This document shows, in pieces, positions 51,946 through 63,214 of a DNA stretch of 64,000 nt; the stretch's first letter is position 1; each line of letters begins with the position of its first letter. The DNA comes from Hoplostethus atlanticus (taxonomy: Eukaryota > Chordata > Actinopteri > Trachichthyiformes > Trachichthyidae): assembly GCA_034670405.1 (NCBI GenBank), contig JAXDDX010000292.1:1-64000 (forward strand). Reading direction: 5' to 3'. Made by a program: the position numbers and the translations under genes. Below the pieces are notes generated by a model. The model had not been told where the DNA came from, did not search any database, and was given only the letters and a program-made list of their open reading frames with translations.

Positions 51946-52670
51946 ACCACGATGTCATCTATGTACACTCTTGTGCCTTCCAGACCCTCTATTATTGTCT
52001 CCATCACTCTGTGGAAGATCTCGGGTGCTGAAATGATGCCGAACGGGAGCCTGAGAAAACAATATCTCCCAAAGGGCGTATTGAAGGTTGTGTACTTGTT
52101 GCTTTCAGCATCTAGCTTTAGCTGCCAAAACCCCTGCGAAGCATCTAGTTTACTGAAAAACTTTGCACCAGCCATCTCACTGGTGATCTCTTCCCTCTTT
52201 GGGATCTGATAATGTTCTCTTTTTATATTCTCATTCAGATCTTTGGGATCCAGGCAGACTCTTAACTCACCATTTGTTTTTTTCACACAGGTGATGGAGT
52301 TCACCCAGTCTGTTGGTTGTTCAACCCGTTCAATGACCCCCAACCGTGTCATCCTGTCCAGCTCCTTCTTCAGGCTGGCACGAAGTGCCACTGGTACTCT
52401 CCTTGGGGTGTGTACCACAGGCTTGGCATCACTCTTCAGTTGGATTCTATAGGTGAACGGTAGTGTTCCATGTCCTTTAAAGATGTCTGGAAAACTATGT
52501 ACAATGTCACTTTCCCCTTTGCATTGTGTGTCCAGTGCTACATTTTCCCTGTTGATCTGATAAATCCTTTTGACCAATCCCAGGTCCTCACACCCTTTGT
52601 CTCCTAGGAGTGATTGTCCATTAGGCACCACCACAAACAGCACATTGTGCAGCTTTCCTTTTACAGTCAC
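51915..52670 (-). pseudogene. pol: Gypsy protease end and RT palm (second element)
   Basis: 'PNGQSLLGDKGCEDLGLV' (after protease), then 'LGVIERVEQPTDWVNSITCV', 'RVCLDPKDLNENIKREHY', 'FFSKLDASQGFWQL' and catalytic 'VYIDDIVVWG', breaking at 'TRQQQS'. Protease motif DTG is lost upstream. Confidence 0.85.
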
Positions 52671-52849
52671 TTTTAGTCTGCACGCTCCTTCTGTTTCTAT
52701 GGGCAGTTTATTATATGCTCTAAGTGGAACTGTGTTTCTTATTATTTTAGGTTTCTCTTTAAGTGCTCTGACATCATTTATATTTATTAAATTGGCCTTT
52801 GCCGAAAGAAAGCTGAAAGAAAAATTTTCTTCGACAGGCAGTGCTCATC

Positions 52850-53095
52850 AAATTTCTTTACGACCTCATCATACTTATCTTTGTCATCTGCCTGAGCAAA
52901 CACAAAAGTGTTGAAGACTTCTAGCGCTTCGGGACCGGCAATGGTGAGCAGCATGGCTATCTTCCTTTCATCTGCTCATCTTTCCACTCCGACAGCTGCA
53001 ATATACAGCTGAAATCGCTCCTTGAATGTCCTCCAGTTAGCATCCACATTTCCCGTCAGCTTCAACGGACCTGGTGGTTTTATAGCATCCATTTT
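52850..53095 (-). pseudogene. gag: Gypsy gag N-terminal fragment (second element)
   Basis: 'MDAIKPPGPLKLTG', 'ANWRTFKERFQLYI', a TGA stop, then 'IAMLLTIAGPEALEVFNTF'. It ends where protease-side sequence joins near 52850, so the rest of gag is deleted. Confidence 0.75.
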
Positions 53096-53125
53096 TTTTT
53101 TTTTAGAATACCCGTCCTGGTACCA

Positions 53126-53327
53126 TGTAATGTTCTTATTATAGAATAAATAAGACTTTAAGTTGAGAACTTGCTAGTCGTGCTAGCTCTTTATTCCATG
53201 TCGTCTCGTCCACACATGTCAGTTTACTCTTCTTCTACAGATTACCCAGATGTGCCATTGCTCAAGAACCACAGCGACACCTACAGGTCGATGATATATA
53301 TAGCCGAGCTATAGACATATCATTACA
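53126..53327 (-). repeat. LTR of the second Gypsy element (202 bp)
   Basis: Minus strand TGTAATGATATGTC...AGAACATTACA, followed inward by TGGTACCAGGACGGG as the PBS region. Its partner on the left was not found. It is inserted in the THAP element right before GCCGCCATGG. Confidence 0.7.
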
Positions 53328-53445
53328 GCCGCCATGGTTACGGTAAATTACTGCGTCAAGCTTATTTGTTTACCTTGAGCAGCATGGGCGCTCTGCTCTC
53401 CGCCTCCACCAGGTGATTGGCCACCTCACCCACCTCTGCCCCTGC

Positions 53446-54390
53446 TCTAGCGGAGGAGGGTGCTGTGATCAGACAGGCCAGGTGGCATATATGTGTGCAT
53501 CAGCGGTATCAATTTGTTGCCAAATCCATTGGCTGTCAACACATAACATCATCTCCTATGTTTCAAAAAGTAGCTAGATTTGTCGCTAGTCGCTTTTTAC
53601 AGTTTTTCTCAATTGCTAAAACACTAAACCCCATTCTCTGAACCAAATGCTCAGTGGCCTAAACCCATTTGTTGAATCAATCACTCTTTTGGCAAAACCT
53701 TAAACACGTTCAGGTAGTTAGACACCATTTGCAAATCTCATCCACTCTTTTTTGCAAGACTCTAAACACATTCTCACTCACTAAAACACATTTTGCACTG
53801 TGATGCACTTGTGTTGCAAAATGGTGAACTCAAAATTGTTCACACTTGTTTCCAATGATGTGATCAAATGTGAAAGTAAATTAGCACAGAATGCTAGAAT
53901 TTATCATTTATCATTTTGTGTCTGTTGTACTGATGCTGTGTTGCCACAGACATGTGATATGTGTGTCATGAACATGTGCCTGAGTGTTGCAGAGTAAGCT
54001 AGTGAGGCCCTGCAAGGAAGTCATAAATCTGACCTTGACCAGACCACTACTATGTGGAGAGAGCCTATAGGATGAACCATGTTAAACATGTTATCTAAGC
54101 ATAAGTGAACCAATCATAAGAGACTTCTTTGTTCCCAAAGAAACTATAAAGATTGTAGTTAGCTGATTTTCAGTGAGAGAGAGCAGAGAGACTTTGACTT
54201 TCTGTGTGACCTGTGTCTTTCTCTCTCCAATATATCTGTATACAATATATTTTTATACTTCAACCTGTCAATGTTTTGTGTGTTATTTTAAGAGTTCTGA
54301 GTGCTTACAGGCAATTTCCACAACACAAACCAATTGGACAGAATATAAGCCAGTTCAGAGTGTACAGGTGGTACAGGTGTGTTGAATGTT
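53446..54390. other. Non-coding sequence with a MITE-like end
   Basis: From about 53595, TACAGTTTTTCTCAATTGC and repeated CTAAAACAC / TAAACACATT words look like the terminus of a common fish MITE, but the second inverted end is not found. No gene is seen. Confidence 0.35.
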
Positions 54391-56331
54391 GATACCAACT
54401 GTAGTGTGTTGAGCTTCGTTATGAACGATGAGACTATTTGGTCAATTCTGAAAATTGACAATTATTGAAATTATTCTTAGTAATTAATATCTTATTAATT
54501 AACACTTGCGGGGCACCACCAGTTTACACTGGAATAGTCTCTTTATGATGATATCAGTCTAATAATCAGAAGAAGTGAGCTCTAGATTTCAGTGATTTTC
54601 TACCTTCATGTCCAGGATATATCAATGACACACAAAAGCCAGTTCTTTATAAATGCAAAGATTTTATTAACTATGTAAATAAAACACTAATAAAATGAAT
54701 ACATGTATACTAAACTAAAACAGATAATGGCAATAAAACTGGCAAACAAGATAGCAAGATAAACAGTGGCAGAGGATATATCAAATAAGGTAGGAAGTTA
54801 AACAGTGGCAGAGGATATATCAAATAAGAGTGGCCAATGATATTGGGATCAAAGATGGCAAGGAAGTTTGCACCGACAAAACGACCTGAGCTGTAATACG
54901 CCTAACTGCGGCAATGTGGCAACATGAAAGATGGCGTGGAGGACAGCTGACAGTTTCCGGGAGACTTGGGACAGAAGGACAGAGAATAGTGGAGAGAGAG
55001 AGAGAGCGAGAGTATTCTAACCTCACTTTCACAGTTCAACACTGCCTTTGCATCACCCGTGCATCAACAAGAAAGTTGGTTACCGTCTGGTTTGCAGGGT
55101 GTCAGCGGCGTCCTCGTCTCCATGGTAACCGTCGCGCAGTCGCAGTGGACAGGTAAACACACGCACGTGTTGGTCTGGACCAGTCGACGTCAGGAGGGCC
55201 GTTGTGGAGTGCGGTCCGGGGGCCGTTGTTCGTCGGCATCGTCGTGCCAACAGTTCACCTCAGTGGAGATAGAGGGATAGGGCGATGTGTTGACTCACGT
55301 CGTTCAGGAAGCAGAGTAGAGTAGCGGCTGGCTTCTGACGTGGTTTTGTAGTCTTCTGGATCAGGTTGAGTGAACTCAATCGGCCGTCTCGGCAAGATTC
55401 ACTCTGGAGCTGGTCTGGTACTTGAGCTGAGAGAAGAGCTTTGAGCCAGGTTCAAACTTAGTTACAGGACAGGCTGCGGAACGGGCTACAGGACGGTTGA
55501 GTTGAGTTTCTTGATGTTCCTTGATGTTTCTTGATGTCTTTCCGCCTGAGTTTTTACCCGTCCGCCCGTTGCAGGAGTTGTCCTCCTTTGTTCGTTCGAG
55601 TTTGTAAGATTTCGTGTGAGTTCTCACCGTGTTCTGGGGTGTTCAGGGCTTTATGGTATGTCAGGAGTGGTAGGTGTTTCCCTCATTTGCATGCATCAGA
55701 TTTACAACTTGATGACCGGTGATCACCATCCCCTAAACTGCATTTCCAGCTCAGGTTTGGAAAACATCATTTTTCTTGATCCTTTGGGGATGCAAGTGAC
55801 ATATTTAATCACCTAACAACAAATGGGTTTGAATGACACCAAACATCACTGTCTTACCACAAAATACTGGCGAGTAAACCAAAAGTCCTGATAACACATT
55901 CTGTGTGCCTTGAATAACCAAGATACTACATTGGGGAGTAGGGCACATCATCTGCCACAGGATGTGAAGTTTAAATCTAATAAAACATATAAAGAAAGCA
56001 CATTTTTGCAACACATTCCAGAGTTTCTTTGTTCTCTTATTCTGTGTCTCCCTTGGAAGGCAGATTAGGTACATTTCCCCGGCCCTTATCATCGGTCCCA
56101 TCTCCTAATGGCACCAGAGCGGGCTAGTCGAACCTGCAAAGTGTTACTTTTGGCAGCTTTATGGGGGAAATCCACCTTTTGCTGCAAAGGGGGTTCCTTG
56201 GGTTCCTGGGAGCACAGCAGGGGTCTTGACCTCATAGGAAGACCCTGGGAGAGGAATGTGTTAGTCTTTGGGTGTTGCTGTGGTCCGAAGAGGGGGGGGA
56301 GGCTGATGTCTCCTGCATACACTACATATCC
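54391..56331. other. Unassigned sequence upstream of ERV2
   Basis: No protein family or known repeat is recognised. GGCAGAGGATATATCAAATAA is repeated at 54769 and 54808, and a (GA)n run lies at 54991-55012. A short GC-richer part (55.0-55.7 kb) has no long frame. Confidence 0.4.
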
Positions 56332-56934
56332 TGTCGTGGCAATTTAAAGTCAATTGCACTTTGTCTAGTGGTGAGAACAGCTCAATAAAGCTATAACACA
56401 ATATATGTCTTAAGAATATTTAATAAAACATTCTAGAGAAATACTTATAAGTAGGCACAATACCTTTTGCAACCAAGAGGGTTGTTCCGGGTAGAGAGCA
56501 AAAGCAGGTTACATCAGTCAAGCTTTATATACCTTTTCTAATATGCTGAGTCATGCTAAACCACATGACTAAAACTATCTCTTTCACAGTCCAAGGCAGT
56601 TTAGTGAAGACAAAGGAATCAAACAGTGCACAGACACCTGATAGAAAAAAGGTACTTTCTATCATAATTAGAACATCCTGCTCTAACTCCCTACGACTTG
56701 TCCTGCGCTCCTAGGAACTGCTTGTGTCCTTGGCATTACCAACAAAACCGTCTTTCATAACAATGCAACAGTTGTAATAAACTTCCAGCTAATAATCATG
56801 GGAAAAGAGGAAACATATACTTCCCTCAGCTCAGTAGTTTTCCACTGGCTGTGACTATACTTATGCATATATTTTATTGCAGTTTATACTTCAAGCATAT
56901 TATAAGCACACTTATATTATTATTTTCCATAACA
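56332..56934 (-). repeat. ERV2 3' LTR (603 bp)
   Basis: Plus-strand TGTCGTGGCAATTT...TTCCATAACA, ending at the polypurine tract (minus strand AAAGGGGGGAG at 56945-56935). Confidence 0.92.
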
Positions 56935-57108
56935 CTCCCCCCTTTGATCATATAAATGATCACATAGAGAAATAATGATGTAAGTCCTGTCATGCCCCAC
57001 ATATGTTAATCAATCCCTCAGTTATGTTGATCAATCTCATTAAACATTAGAATCATCAGTTAGAACAGTCCAATCAGTTAAGGCAGATAACATTTTCAAA
57101 TTCTTAAT

Positions 57109-58041
57109 TTAATCTGAGTCAGTACTACCTTCATCAGAGTCATCAAATGGGGATTCCCCTGATTTGTCATTGTTGTCACCTGTAGAATCATCATACATGC
57201 CTTTTTCAAAATCATTTCCTTCTGTAGGAACTTGTATGTACTGCCCCATAGTAGTTTTCACCATTTTGTCAACCAGAGATCTCATTATGGCAACACAGCA
57301 AGGTCCCACACAAGCTACACAACAGCATAATAAAATACACATCACTATTATTGGCATTAGAACTTTAGCAAGCTTTGGTCCAATAGTATGATTCATGAAT
57401 CGATACCACATGTTACTTTCAAACGAGCTGTAGTCTCCTCCGGTCAGCCATGACGTATTGAGCTGGCGTATGTCTCTTTTCTCACGGAGGTGTGTGTTAT
57501 TGTTGGAGTGTCTGTCATTATAGTCCTGCCGTAGGACTGGTGGTGGTGTATCACTGCTCTTACCTTGAGTTTTTTTTTTTTTTAGGCACATGCTCCAATG
57601 ACCACAGGAACACAATAATGCTGAGTGTGAGCAGGATACATATACTGCCACGCATGCTGCACCCATGTCGCCTGAAGGGGTGCCATGGTCGTGGTCTTTC
57701 CATTGTCCGTCCACCGCACTCTGAGTAGCTCCTATACCACAGGTTGTCTCTTCTTGTGCCAGGCCGGTAAGACGATGGGTCACTATAAGAACACCCCCCC
57801 CCTCCCTTACCTGGGCTTTCCCCTGCGGCGGCGAGTACTCTGAGCGAGTTTCAGGCACAATTGTAAATCCAAGTTGCTCTCCGATGAGAGTTGCTGCAGA
57901 CACAATTGTAAATCCAAGTTGCTCTCCGGCGAGAGTTGCTGCAGTTGCTCTCGGTAGGTTTTTAAACCTCAGTGAGAGTCTCTGGCAGGGGCGGTGCCTT
58001 CTTACACTGGCTGGCGTGGATCCACGTGGTCCTCTCAGCAA
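57109..58041 (-). pseudogene. env: ERV2 env, deleted and frameshifted
   Basis: The open frame keeps the leader region, then a stretch read in a shifted frame (about residues 85-165), then 'SSDTPPP' and a jump from 'RDIRQL' to membrane-proximal sequence 'LAKVLMPIIVMCI' and an acidic tail. SU, the fusion region, the 'LQNR' segment and CX6CC are all gone. A 45-bp tandem duplication lies at about 57858-57947 in the leader. It overlaps the integrase end at 58035-58041. It cannot encode a working Env. Confidence 0.75.
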
Positions 58042-58892
58042 CCTTCACCGCAGAGTGGGTTGTCAGTAGAACCTGGTTTGATGGAATGGAGTAGTCCCTC
58101 AGCTGGTGTGGGGAGAGCGGCCTTCACCTGTGAATGTATGAGTCTTAACACCTTAGAGAGGTTAGTGCAGTAGGCCAACATGCTACTATGAAATTCCTCT
58201 GTGTCTAGTGCTTTTGGCCCTAGTGGAGAACTGAGCCCAGTCTCCATTGGTCTGCCTGTGATTATCTCAAAGGGAGATAACCCTGTCTGAGAGTTGACAC
58301 GCCCCCTCATGCTCATGAGTACAATAGGAAGTGATCTTACCCAGTTCAAACCTGTTTCTACACAGACTTTTGTCAATTTGTTTTTTAGAGTCCCATTTGC
58401 TCTTTCCACTGCACCTCCACTTTGTGGATGGTATGCACAGTGTGTTCTTAAATCTATTCCAAAGAACAGTGACAGTTGTGTGATTATATTATTTACAAAA
58501 TGACTGCCATTGTCACTTGAGAGTTTCTTTGGTATTCCCCATCTGGGAATAATCTCTCTCACCAATGCTTTTGCCACAGCCGCAGCATCTGCTTTTCCTG
58601 TGGGAAAAACTTCAATCCATTTGGAAAACATATCAACTATGACCAGACAGTACTTTTTCCCTTCACATAGGCTTAACTCAATGAAATCCATCATTAGATG
58701 ATCAAATGGTTGATCTGGTGTTGGGTGGCTAGACTGCTGTGTCTGTTGCCCTCTGCCAACATTGTTTTTTGCACAAATTACACATTTTGAACAAAATTTT
58801 TGTGAATAATTTGAGAAGCCTTGTGTATACCACTGTCTGTTCATAGCTTCCACAATTTTTGTGAATAATTTGAGAAGCCTTGTGTATACCAC
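58035..58892 (-). pseudogene. pol: ERV2 integrase
   Basis: Core Asp69 ('MMDF'), Asp127 ('SDNGSHF') and Glu163 ('AVERANG') with D-35-E spacing, preceded by a CxxCxxC remnant of the HHCC finger. A 59-bp tandem duplication at 58797-58915 shifts the frame into the finger, so the N-terminal domain is cut off. The C-terminal part ends in env-overlapping sequence. Confidence 0.85.
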
Positions 58893-58915
58893 TGTCTGTT
58901 CATAGCTTCCACCAT
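58797..58915 (-). repeat. 59-bp tandem duplication in ERV2 integrase
   Basis: AATTTTTGTGAATAATTTGA through CATAGCTTCCAC occurs twice in direct succession, identical. 59 is not divisible by three. ERV1 has one copy at the corresponding place (about 3250-3330). Confidence 0.9.
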
Positions 58916-59023
58916 CCCCCTTTTTGACACATGATCCTTTCCATGTGTCAACACTGCATAAAAATTAGATAAACATTTAGGGAAACACGGGTTCCCATTT
59001 GGACCAATCCAAACATTATCAAC

Positions 59024-60265
59024 CTATTTACAGTTATTTGTCTTCCACCCCTTTTTCTCTTGGGGTGGAGCTCTCTTCTGGGCTTCAACCAGTTCTGCAA
59101 AGGAGACAGTTGGGGTTAGATCTTGTTTTTGCATGAGTTGCAGGCAACGCTGGCCAGATTGTGCAGTACGCTTTGCCGCAGCATCCGCTCTGGCGTTGCC
59201 TCGTGACACTTCATCTGTTCCACCTGTATGAGCAACACATTTGCAAACAGCAATTTCTGTGGGGAGAAGAATAGCATCCAAAAGATTGTTAATTAGTTGT
59301 GAATGCATTATGTTTTTTCCTGTCGATGTCAAAAAAACTCTCATTTTCCACAATGTACCAAAATCATGCACCACGCCAAAAGCATATCTACTGTCTGTGT
59401 AGATAGTCACTGATTTTCCCTCTGCTAATATACAAGCTCTTGTTAGAGCAAATAATTCAGCAGCCTGTGCTGACAGGTGACCTGGTAGTTTTTCTGATTC
59501 AATGACGCCGTGGTTGCTGACTACAGCATAGGCTACCCATGGCTCACCAGTATCTGGATTTCTTTGTGCTGATCCATCTACAAACCAAATATGGTCAGCA
59601 TTTGACAGCGGTGTATCTTTTAGGTCTAGGCGTGGTGACGTGGTTTCAGCAATTGCAGCCAAACAATCATGTGGTTTTCCATCTTCCTCTGTTGGCAAAA
59701 GAGTTGCAGGGTTAAGAACAGTACATCTTTCGAGTGTGACATTAGGCATAGAGAGTAGTACATTCATGTAATTCAAATTGCGTGATATTGTCAAATGATT
59801 AGATTTTGATTGCAGTAACACTGTTGCCACTGCATGTGGAACTAACACTTTCAGTGGGCTGAAACCTACAATTGGTCTTGATGCCAATACAGCAGCTGCA
59901 GCCGCAGCTACTGCTTTCAAACAGTGGGGCAGTCCTCTCGCTACTGCATCTAATCTTTGGGAGAAATATGCTACAGGTTTCAATTTACCTCCATGCTCTT
60001 GTAGCAACACTGATGACATAAATCCCTCCTTTTCACATACCATTTGGGTGAATTGTTTGTCTGGATTAGGTAAACCTAATGTGGGGGTGGAAGTCAGAAT
60101 CTTCTTTAACTCCTCGAAACTAGTCATGTCTTCTTCAGTCCACGTGACGCAGTCAGTCGGTGCTAAACCATGGTTATGAGCTATGTCCTGCAGGGGTTGT
60201 GCCAATTGTGCATATCCAGAGATCCACTGTCTACAGTAGCCTGTCATGCCAAGGAAAGCCATCAC
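59024..60265 (-). pseudogene. pol: ERV2 pol: RT connection and RNase H (413 codons open)
   Basis: Begins in the thumb/connection ('MMAFLGMTGYC'), with 'PVAYFSQRLD' near 97-106 and RNase H from ~225: Asp230 ('WFVDGS'), Glu270 ('AAELFAL') and Asp291 ('YTDSRYA') are the catalytic acids. The frame is open for the whole stretch but is separated from the RT palm by a one-base shift near 60350 and from integrase by a stop at 59024 followed by the duplication. Confidence 0.88.
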
Positions 60266-60321
60266 TTGTTTTTTTGTTTGTGGCTTTGGTATTCTTTGGA
60301 TTGCTGTTATTCTGTCTTCAT

Positions 60322-60981
60322 TCAGCTTTTTTCCATTATTTGATATAATGTGGCTTGGAATTTAACTTCCTCTAAGGCCAGCTGCACTTTTTCAGGTGAC
60401 ACTTTATTACCTGTTGCAGCTAGAAATTTTAATAGTACCACTGTGTCTTTTTCACAGGCTTCTTTTGTTGGTGAGCAAATCAACAGATCATCCACATACT
60501 GTATCAGAGTGCTCCTATGTTCAAATTTCAGATTTTCCAAACAATCTCCTAATGCTGCAGCATAGACTGTTGGTGATTCTGCATAACCTTGTGGCATTCT
60601 GGTCCATGTATATGATTTACCATTAAATTTGAACGCAAACCAGAATTGTGATTCTTGTGCCACTGGAATACTAAAGAATGCATTCGCTAGGTCGACCACA
60701 CTAAAACATTTACTTTCTGGGGGCACCTGTCCCAGCAGTGTGTATGGATCCGCTACAAGTGGAGCTCTGTGATGTACTGCATCATTTACCTTTTTCAAAT
60801 CTTGGACAAATCTCCAAACATCTGGCTTGCCCTCAACTGGTGTGGAACAAGGTGAATCTGGGCATGGCACAATTATTCCCTCTTTTAACAGTGCTTCTAA
60901 AACTGGTGTGATTCCCTCTATCGCTTCAGGTTTGAGTGGATAATGTGGTTGGCAAGGTCTGTGTGTGGACTTGGGTGTCAC
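60322..60981 (-). pseudogene. pol: ERV2 pol: reverse transcriptase palm
   Basis: 'WRFVQDLKKVN', Asp97 in 'VVDLANAFF', 'LPQG'-equivalent 'RMPQGYAESP' and catalytic 'YVDDLL' at 162-167, the gammaretrovirus-type YVDD. The frame stops at 60322 after a one-base shift. The protease should lie between about 61.0 and 61.5 kb, but I could not follow a clean frame there. Confidence 0.88.
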
Positions 60982-61521
60982 TACCAGTAAATGTACAGTA
61001 TGGTTTCCTGTGAGTACACATTGCCATGATACACAAAATGTTTTTTAAACAGGGTGAGTATAGCACTCCTTTTCCCTGTTCTCTTCTCGCTTCCCAATCT
61101 GTTGCAGCGTTACACTGTGACACCCAGGGTCCTACCTCCTGCCATGTTCGACACGCAGAGACTTTGCCAACGAAACATGGGGAGCGGCGCCCCGCACAGA
61201 GTCAAACTTCTCAATTTCAGGACCACATTTCACAGACATTGCGCAAAAATCATTGCTCCAATAAACACTCAAACCAGTCAGCAGCCCTGATGTACTACCT
61301 ACTTTAAACCATTGTTTTTCAAAATCCTCACACGTCTCTCACAACATAAGCAGTACAGTGCAATTCTTCAATTGGCATAAAATCCACATTGTTCTTCTTT
61401 TTTTTTATTGCTCGGTTAGAAACTTTATCCATCACTACTCATTACACACTAACATGCTTTTCACTATTTCTAACAACTTTTTTATGCCATCATTGCTGCA
61501 TTCTAGGCACACATCAAACCT

Positions 61522-62517
61522 CTAGCCGATACATTTACAGGACACACATTTGAAAGCGGAAATTAATGTGACCTTTAGATTTGTACTTATCTGTTGCCGT
61601 GACCCTTCCTGTCTCCGCAAACCGTCAGTCCTCCTCCTCGTCTCGCCTCCGTCCCTGCTGAGCCCCCCCCCCCCGGCTGGAAAACGGAAAAGTCTTTTCT
61701 CTTGTATGGCTCTTCTTCCTCGTCTTTGTGGGGGCACATCACGTGCCCAGTGATCTTTCTTGCCACAGATAAAACATCCACTGTCGATAAAACATCCATT
61801 GTTGATAAAACATCCATTGTCTATACCTCTGCCCGCGGCCTCTTCCTCTGCTTGGAGCTCTGCCTCCCCCCCCTTACTCCTCGTCCTCCCCTTTGGTAGC
61901 CTCTGTCTCCGCCTGTCTGCTGGCCATCACTGGCTGCATTTCGTCCTGGAGGAGACTGTTGACCCCATGATATTGAGTAGGGGTTCCAGATCTGTCAGGG
62001 AGGGGTAGATGGCAGGGATGGCAGGGATGGCAGAGGCCGTCCGTTGTGGGTTGTAGATAGAAAATGTCTTCTGCTGTCTTGGCTGCTCCTGTTGTTGTTG
62101 TAACTGCTGCTGCTGCTGTAGGCCTGCAGCATGGTATGGTGGTGGATTTCTATCCAATGGTGGGTCATCAGACAGGGGTGGAGGTGCGTTCGGCGGAGGA
62201 AGACGTCCGGGAGGACAGTCCAGGTCAGGATCTACCTTAAAGGATTAGACTTGGGCACACTGGTTAGATTGTTTCCCTCCCTGTCCTTTCTGGCCTTTGT
62301 TTCTGTCTTCTTTTTTTTTTTTTTTTTTTTTTCTTTTCTTTTCAACTTTTTTCAATTCACTTTCCTTAAAACTACAATTCTCAGGGAATCCCAGTTCACA
62401 CCATAATTTCAATTGTGCACAAACCCAGTCATCCGCATCATGTTTACCACACATTACCTTTACACATCCTGACCTCTCTGGTGTCTGGTCTTTAGGCTTG
62501 CTTTTGTTTTGTCCCAT
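61522..62517 (-). pseudogene. gag: ERV2 gag, broken
   Basis: A start at 62517 reads Met-Gly-Gln-Asn-Lys-Ser, a myristoylation-type matrix N-terminus, followed by 'VCAQLKLWCELGFPE' and a run of Lys encoded by a 24-base poly(T) tract at 62311-62334. Then a frame change leads to a Pro/Gln-rich region ('DRNPPPYHAAG', QQQ runs near 62100). The nucleocapsid at about 61737-61785 has one knuckle with Cys-x2-Cys-x4-His but Val in place of the last Cys. 'GCFI' is repeated three times by an 18-bp DNA repeat (61768-61822). Most capsid sequence is missing. Confidence 0.7.
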
Positions 62518-63193
62518 ATTTATTTATTAAAGGTATATAAAGTTTTTCTATAATTATTATTTTTTTTTTTAAAAAGGTACTTCTAAAGTTTTTCTATAAT
62601 TAATTCTCAATCAATTTGAGAATCTCAAGTCAATTATTTATTATTCAACAATCCAGTCACTCCCCTTTTTAAATTTTTTTTTTTTTTTTTTGTTGAATTC
62701 AAATCATCCAAAATAATAAAATTATCTTATGTTGAGTTTTTATATATATATATATTGAATTCAAATGTAGGCTTTTAATCTAATTACCAACACATTCAAA
62801 GTGAGGACCCAGTCCTCCTGTGACCCTGTCACTTTGTAGTTCACGTAGAGACCCTCTCTCTCTAGGTTAAGAACTACATTATGTAGAGACCCTCTCTCTC
62901 TACTAAAGTGCCATAAACCTCATCGTTTTGGCAGGAGTTAAGTAGACCCGTCGGCCGTCAAACCTTTAACTCTTCTAAGTGGGACTCAGCTCCCTTTTAT
63001 TACAAATATTGTGGTCTCACCTGATTCTTTTTCTTTGGGATACCATATTGAGAAGTCCAAGATCTGCCCGTTCAGGCGCTTTTCACCCCGGTGCGTCGGC
63101 TACGATCTCCACCTGGGGGTCAGCTCAGGAACCCAGTCCCTGCCGTGCACGGTTTACCTGTCAGCGACATCTCAAGGAAAACTCAAGTTAGAT
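62518..63193 (-). other. ERV2 5' leader
   Basis: AT-rich untranslated leader with poly(T), a (TA)n run at 62744-62755 and CTCTCTCTCTA repeats at 62852-62901. A duplicated ACTACATTATGTAGAGACC-like stretch is present. No gene is seen. Confidence 0.5.
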
Positions 63194-63211
63194 ATCCCGG
63201 ACGAGCCCCCA
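63194..63211 (-). promoter_or_regulatory. ERV2 primer-binding site, tRNA-Pro type
   Basis: The minus strand reads TGGGGGCTCGTCCGGGAT three bases inside the 5' LTR. This is the 18-base tRNA-Pro site known from murine leukaemia virus and other gammaretroviruses. Confidence 0.9.
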
Positions 63212-63214
63212 AAC

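Larger units (their letters stand above)
42670..53327 (-). mobile_element. Second Ty3/Gypsy element, interrupted by an L2 nest
   Basis: Minus-strand order from the right: LTR (53126-53327), gag start (about 52850-53095), protease/RT (51915-52670), RT-RNase H (51253-51945), then after the L2 nest the integrase (42820-43736). The left LTR is not found; a TCTATC microsatellite and T-rich sequence occupy 42670-42815. Stops and frameshifts make it inactive. Its gag lacks the part between 'DEHCLSKK' and protease. Confidence 0.75.
38860..53445 (+). mobile_element. Second THAP/TTAA element copy, heavily interrupted
   Basis: Similarity to the reverse complement of 31850-33625 runs from about 38860 (CGTCATAACGGGCCTC, GAGCATGCCCACCCCC) through 39114. 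It resumes at 39477, 39.83-39.996 kb (THAP exon start), 40556-40662, 42620-42670 (exon end and GTAAGTG donor) and, after a Gypsy insertion, 53328-53445 (GCCGCCATGGTTACGG to CAGGTGATTGG). Later insertions account for every gap. The far ends are not defined. Confidence 0.55.

Noticed and set aside
61000-61520. ERV2 protease gene
   Set aside because: It should be here by gene order, but I could not identify the Asp-Thr/Ser-Gly motif in a continuous frame, so no separate feature is claimed.
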